A stretch of 9,209 bases of DNA. Source: Acidobacteriota bacterium (GTDB lineage: Bacteria; Acidobacteriota; Terriglobia; Versatilivoradales; Versatilivoraceae). Made by a program: the position numbers and the translations under genes. Numbering within the stretch: the stretch's first letter is position 1; every line of letters begins with the position of its first letter. The notes under the pieces were generated by a model. The model worked only from the letters and a program-made list of their open reading frames with translations, was not told the origin of the DNA and searched no databases. This document shows positions 7,399-9,209 of the stretch, piece by piece. The stretch is from the NCBI GenBank assembly GCA_028875135.1, contig JAPPFQ010000168.1:1-9209 (forward strand), written 5' to 3'.

Positions 7399-8067
7399 AT
7401 GAGCCCCAACCCCACCTACCTGAGCACTCTTCAGGCTCTTGTCCGGCCCCTCCCCGGAGATTTCGAGCCGGACGCGGACCTCGCCAAGCCTGCCTGGCGC
7501 GGGGTTTCCTGGTTGAACCTGCACCACTACCGTAAGCCGGGCACGATCATTCCGGGAGTGAACACCGCGGTGGCGGCGGCCTATACGCCCTCCAGGCTCT
7601 ATCTGGCCTACCGGTGTGAGTACTTCGAGATGCACTGCTACCGGGGTGAGGACCCGGGACCGGAGCGCTGGCTGTTGTGGGACCGGGACGTGGTGGAGGC
7701 TTTCGTCAATCCCTTCCCCCAGCGAATGAACACCTACTGGGAGTTTGAAGTCGCCCCCAACAATCAGTGGATCGACCTGGCCATCGACCTGGACCGGGAC
7801 CCGGTGCTGGACGCCGGCTGGGATTCCGGCTTCGCCCATGCCACCCGGGTCGATGAGGACAAAAAGGAATGGAGCTGCGAGATGAGCATTCCCGCCGGCG
7901 CGATGGGTGTGGCCTCCATCCGGCCCGGCATGGAATGGCGGATCAACTTCTTTCGGTGTGACGGAGTCGGAGAGATCCGGCAGCGCCGACTGCTTGCCTG
8001 GAGCCCGCCCCTGGAGGACTCCTTCCACATCCCCAGTCGATTCGGCGCGATCCACTTTCAGCCGTAA
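7399..8067 (+). CDS. Carbohydrate-binding family 9-like protein
   Basis: A 222-residue protein that is nearly all one CBM9-like beta-sandwich. Recognisable parts are FEPDADLAKPAWRGVSWLNL (22-41), AAYTPSRLYLAYRCE (60-74), the RDVVEAFVNP strand (96-105), YWEFEVAPNNQWIDL (113-127), the EWSCEMSIPAGAM segment (157-169) and WRINFFRCDG (180-189). Such domains bind sugar ends in xylanases, but standalone bacterial copies have no assigned role. No signal peptide is visible, which is odd for a glycan-binding protein and suggests a cytosolic role or that it is not a simple binding module. Start: this ATG is the first start codon after the in-frame stop of the preceding gene. No good Shine-Dalgarno precedes it, so translation may depend on coupling to the oxidoreductase gene 60 bases upstream. 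It converges with the DUF1080 gene, 14 bases away. Confidence 0.8.
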   Translation: MSPNPTYLSTLQALVRPLPGDFEPDADLAKPAWRGVSWLNLHHYRKPGTIIPGVNTAVAAAYTPSRLYLAYRCEYFEMHCYRGEDPGPERWLLWDRDVVEAFVNPFPQRMNTYWEFEVAPNNQWIDLAIDLDRDPVLDAGWDSGFAHATRVDEDKKEWSCEMSIPAGAMGVASIRPGMEWRINFFRCDGVGEIRQRRLLAWSPPLEDSFHIPSRFGAIHFQP

Positions 8068-8081
8068 TCCGCGAATCCGGA

Positions 8082-9080
8082 TCAATCCAGGGGCAGGACC
8101 CAGATGTTCCGGTACTGCACGGAGTCGCGGTGATCCTGCAGGAGCAGCGGTCCGCGTTCGCTCTCTTCGTTGCTGACACCTCCCGGGGTGAGCCTGGGAA
8201 GCTCCCGGTTCAAGTGAATCACTTCGCCGTTGTGCCGGACCGTGATTTTGGCATTGGCGGTCTTGCTGCCGCTTGAATCGAAGCGGGGGGCCCGAAAGAT
8301 GATCTCGTAGGTCTGCCACTGCAGCGGAGGCAGCGAGGCATTTACACGCGGAGCGGCAATCCTGTAGATGCCTCCGCAGCCGTTGTCCATCGGCTCCAGG
8401 CCGAAGCTGTCCAGGACCTGAACTTCGTAGCGTCCCTGGACATAGACGCCGCTGTTGCCGCGGGCTTGACCCCGGGCCTCCGCCATCAGCGGAGTGCGAA
8501 ACTCCAGATGGATGCGAACATCCCCGAACGACCGGCGGGTGACAATGTTTCCCCGGGTCACTTCCATGCTGCCGTCTTTCCTCAGCTTCCAGCCTGCGGG
8601 CTGCCCGTCCCGGTGCATCCAGGACTCCAGGCCGGTGCCGTCGAATAGGACCACCGCCTCTTCGGGAGGCTTGGCTCCAAGACTAGCTGGGCGGCGCTCC
8701 ATCTTCGTCAGGGAGAATCGGGCTGTCGAGCCGGCGCCGGCGCAGGTGCCCCTGAACCCCTCGGAGTCGACCTGGCCTTGAAGTCGGCACACGCCGCCGG
8801 ATCCATGCCCCGGATTCAGGGAGCCGGAAAACGCAACCGTCTCGCCCTTTCGGCGACCGGCGGACTCACCCGCGGTCCAGGATCCATCCTTGTCCAGTCT
8901 CATCACAGCCCGGTAGCGGTCCCCGCCCTCGGCCACGACCTGGGCCTCCAGGATCCGTTCAACCCCGTCGTCGCCGCGCAGCTTTCCTTTCCATTCACCC
9001 ATGACGGAATCGCCGGCAAGGACCGCTCCGGCTCCAAGGTATAGAGAACTCATCACAATGGGAATCAAGGAAAAACGCAT
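8082..9080 (-). CDS. Exported DUF1080 (3-keto-disaccharide hydrolase) domain protein
   Basis: A 332-residue exported protein. A signal peptide at 1-22 (MRFSLIPIVM start, cut after AVLA) is followed by a small beta-rich domain (about 23-130, with Cys-98 and Cys-113 that could pair). The DUF1080 domain then runs from about 142 to the end: VVLFDGTGLESW (143-154), FGDVRIHLEFRTP (185-197), GNSGVYVQGRYEVQVLDSFG (208-227), GGIYR (236-240), WQTYEIIFRAP (255-265) and PLLLQDHRDSVQYRNIWV (311-328). The fold is a concanavalin-like sandwich. Characterised members cleave 3-keto sugars, so a role after sugar oxidation is plausible. Start: the ATG at 9080 gives the best signal peptide but has no Shine-Dalgarno. 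A TTG 15 bases upstream is also possible. It follows the hydroxyacid dehydrogenase fragment by 37 bases on the same strand. Confidence 0.88.
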   Translation of the reverse strand: MRFSLIPIVMSSLYLGAGAVLAGDSVMGEWKGKLRGDDGVERILEAQVVAEGGDRYRAVMRLDKDGSWTAGESAGRRKGETVAFSGSLNPGHGSGGVCRLQGQVDSEGFRGTCAGAGSTARFSLTKMERRPASLGAKPPEEAVVLFDGTGLESWMHRDGQPAGWKLRKDGSMEVTRGNIVTRRSFGDVRIHLEFRTPLMAEARGQARGNSGVYVQGRYEVQVLDSFGLEPMDNGCGGIYRIAAPRVNASLPPLQWQTYEIIFRAPRFDSSGSKTANAKITVRHNGEVIHLNRELPRLTPGGVSNEESERGPLLLQDHRDSVQYRNIWVLPLD

Positions 9081-9117
9081 GACTATTGGAGGCAAGTATC
9101 GACGGACCGGAGGAGTC

Positions 9118-9209
9118 TCAGGTCATGACGTTTCTGGGTTTTCCCTGCAGAAACGCCAGCACGTTGTCCACCACGCCCTCGTTGAGCAGCTCCACGCCTT
9201 CAGGAGTCA
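9118..9209 (-). CDS. C-terminal end of a probable D-isomer-specific 2-hydroxyacid dehydrogenase (partial)
   Basis: Only the last 29 codons and the TGA are in the window; the rest lies beyond the right edge. The visible tail includes TPEGVELLNEGVVDNVLAFL and ends GKPRNVMT. This matches the usual ending of phosphoglycerate dehydrogenase-like and other D-2-hydroxyacid dehydrogenases, in which a helix of the form NVLAFLxGxPxNV closes the substrate domain. No catalytic residues are visible, so the substrate cannot be given. The gene is upstream of the DUF1080 gene on the same strand with a 37-base gap, so the two are probably in one transcript. Confidence 0.6.
   Translation of the reverse strand, partial: TPEGVELLNEGVVDNVLAFLQGKPRNVMT

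Noticed and set aside
8068..8081. Possible bidirectional terminator in the 14-base convergent gap
   Set aside because: Only a four-base TCCG/CGGA stem can form and no T-run follows on either strand.

Overview
This is a GC-rich bacterial fragment: hand counts give a little over 60 % GC in sampled coding lines, about 55 % in the first 240 bases and about 43 % in the core of the one divergent promoter region. It carries seven complete protein genes and one cut by the right edge. The mix is a SDR dehydrogenase, a creatininase-family amidohydrolase, a Tat-exported BNR/sialidase-fold protein, a CehA/McbA-type metallohydrolase, a Gfo/Idh/MocA oxidoreductase, a CBM9-like protein and a DUF1080 protein. 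This is typical of carbohydrate-scavenging Acidobacteriota and, less specifically, of Planctomycetota or Verrucomicrobiota. Acidobacteriota is my best guess. No rRNA or other phylogenetic marker is present to settle it.

Layout. Bases 1-357 hold no gene I can support. The stretch is lower in GC, has stop-interrupted protein-like frames and carries two small GTA-loop hairpins. Next comes a minus-strand pair, creatininase-family hydrolase then SDR, read leftward from a divergent promoter region at 1968-2154. Rightward from the same region runs the BNR/sialidase gene. A 242-base leader/intergenic segment follows, then CehA/McbA hydrolase, Gfo/Idh/MocA oxidoreductase and CBM9-like protein, spaced 58 and 60 bases apart and probably one operon. 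Converging on these with a 14-base gap is a minus-strand unit: the C-terminal end of a probable D-2-hydroxyacid dehydrogenase followed 37 bases later by a DUF1080 protein.

How the genes may work together. The BNR, CehA/McbA and DUF1080 products carry export signals. The SDR, creatininase, Gfo/Idh/MocA and CBM9-like products do not. This suggests that a sugar-containing or amide-containing substrate is cleaved outside the cytoplasm and its products are oxidised or hydrolysed inside. Gfo/Idh/MocA enzymes and DUF1080 proteins are known partners in routes through 3-keto sugars, so a glycoside-oxidising function is a reasonable hypothesis, but nothing in the window fixes the substrate.

The most noteworthy non-coding signals are two. 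One is a near-identical 19-base promoter-like element placed upstream of both plus-strand units. The other is a hairpin that would bury the whole Shine-Dalgarno sequence of the BNR/sialidase gene. I see no CRISPR array, tRNA, rRNA, insertion sequence or defence system.
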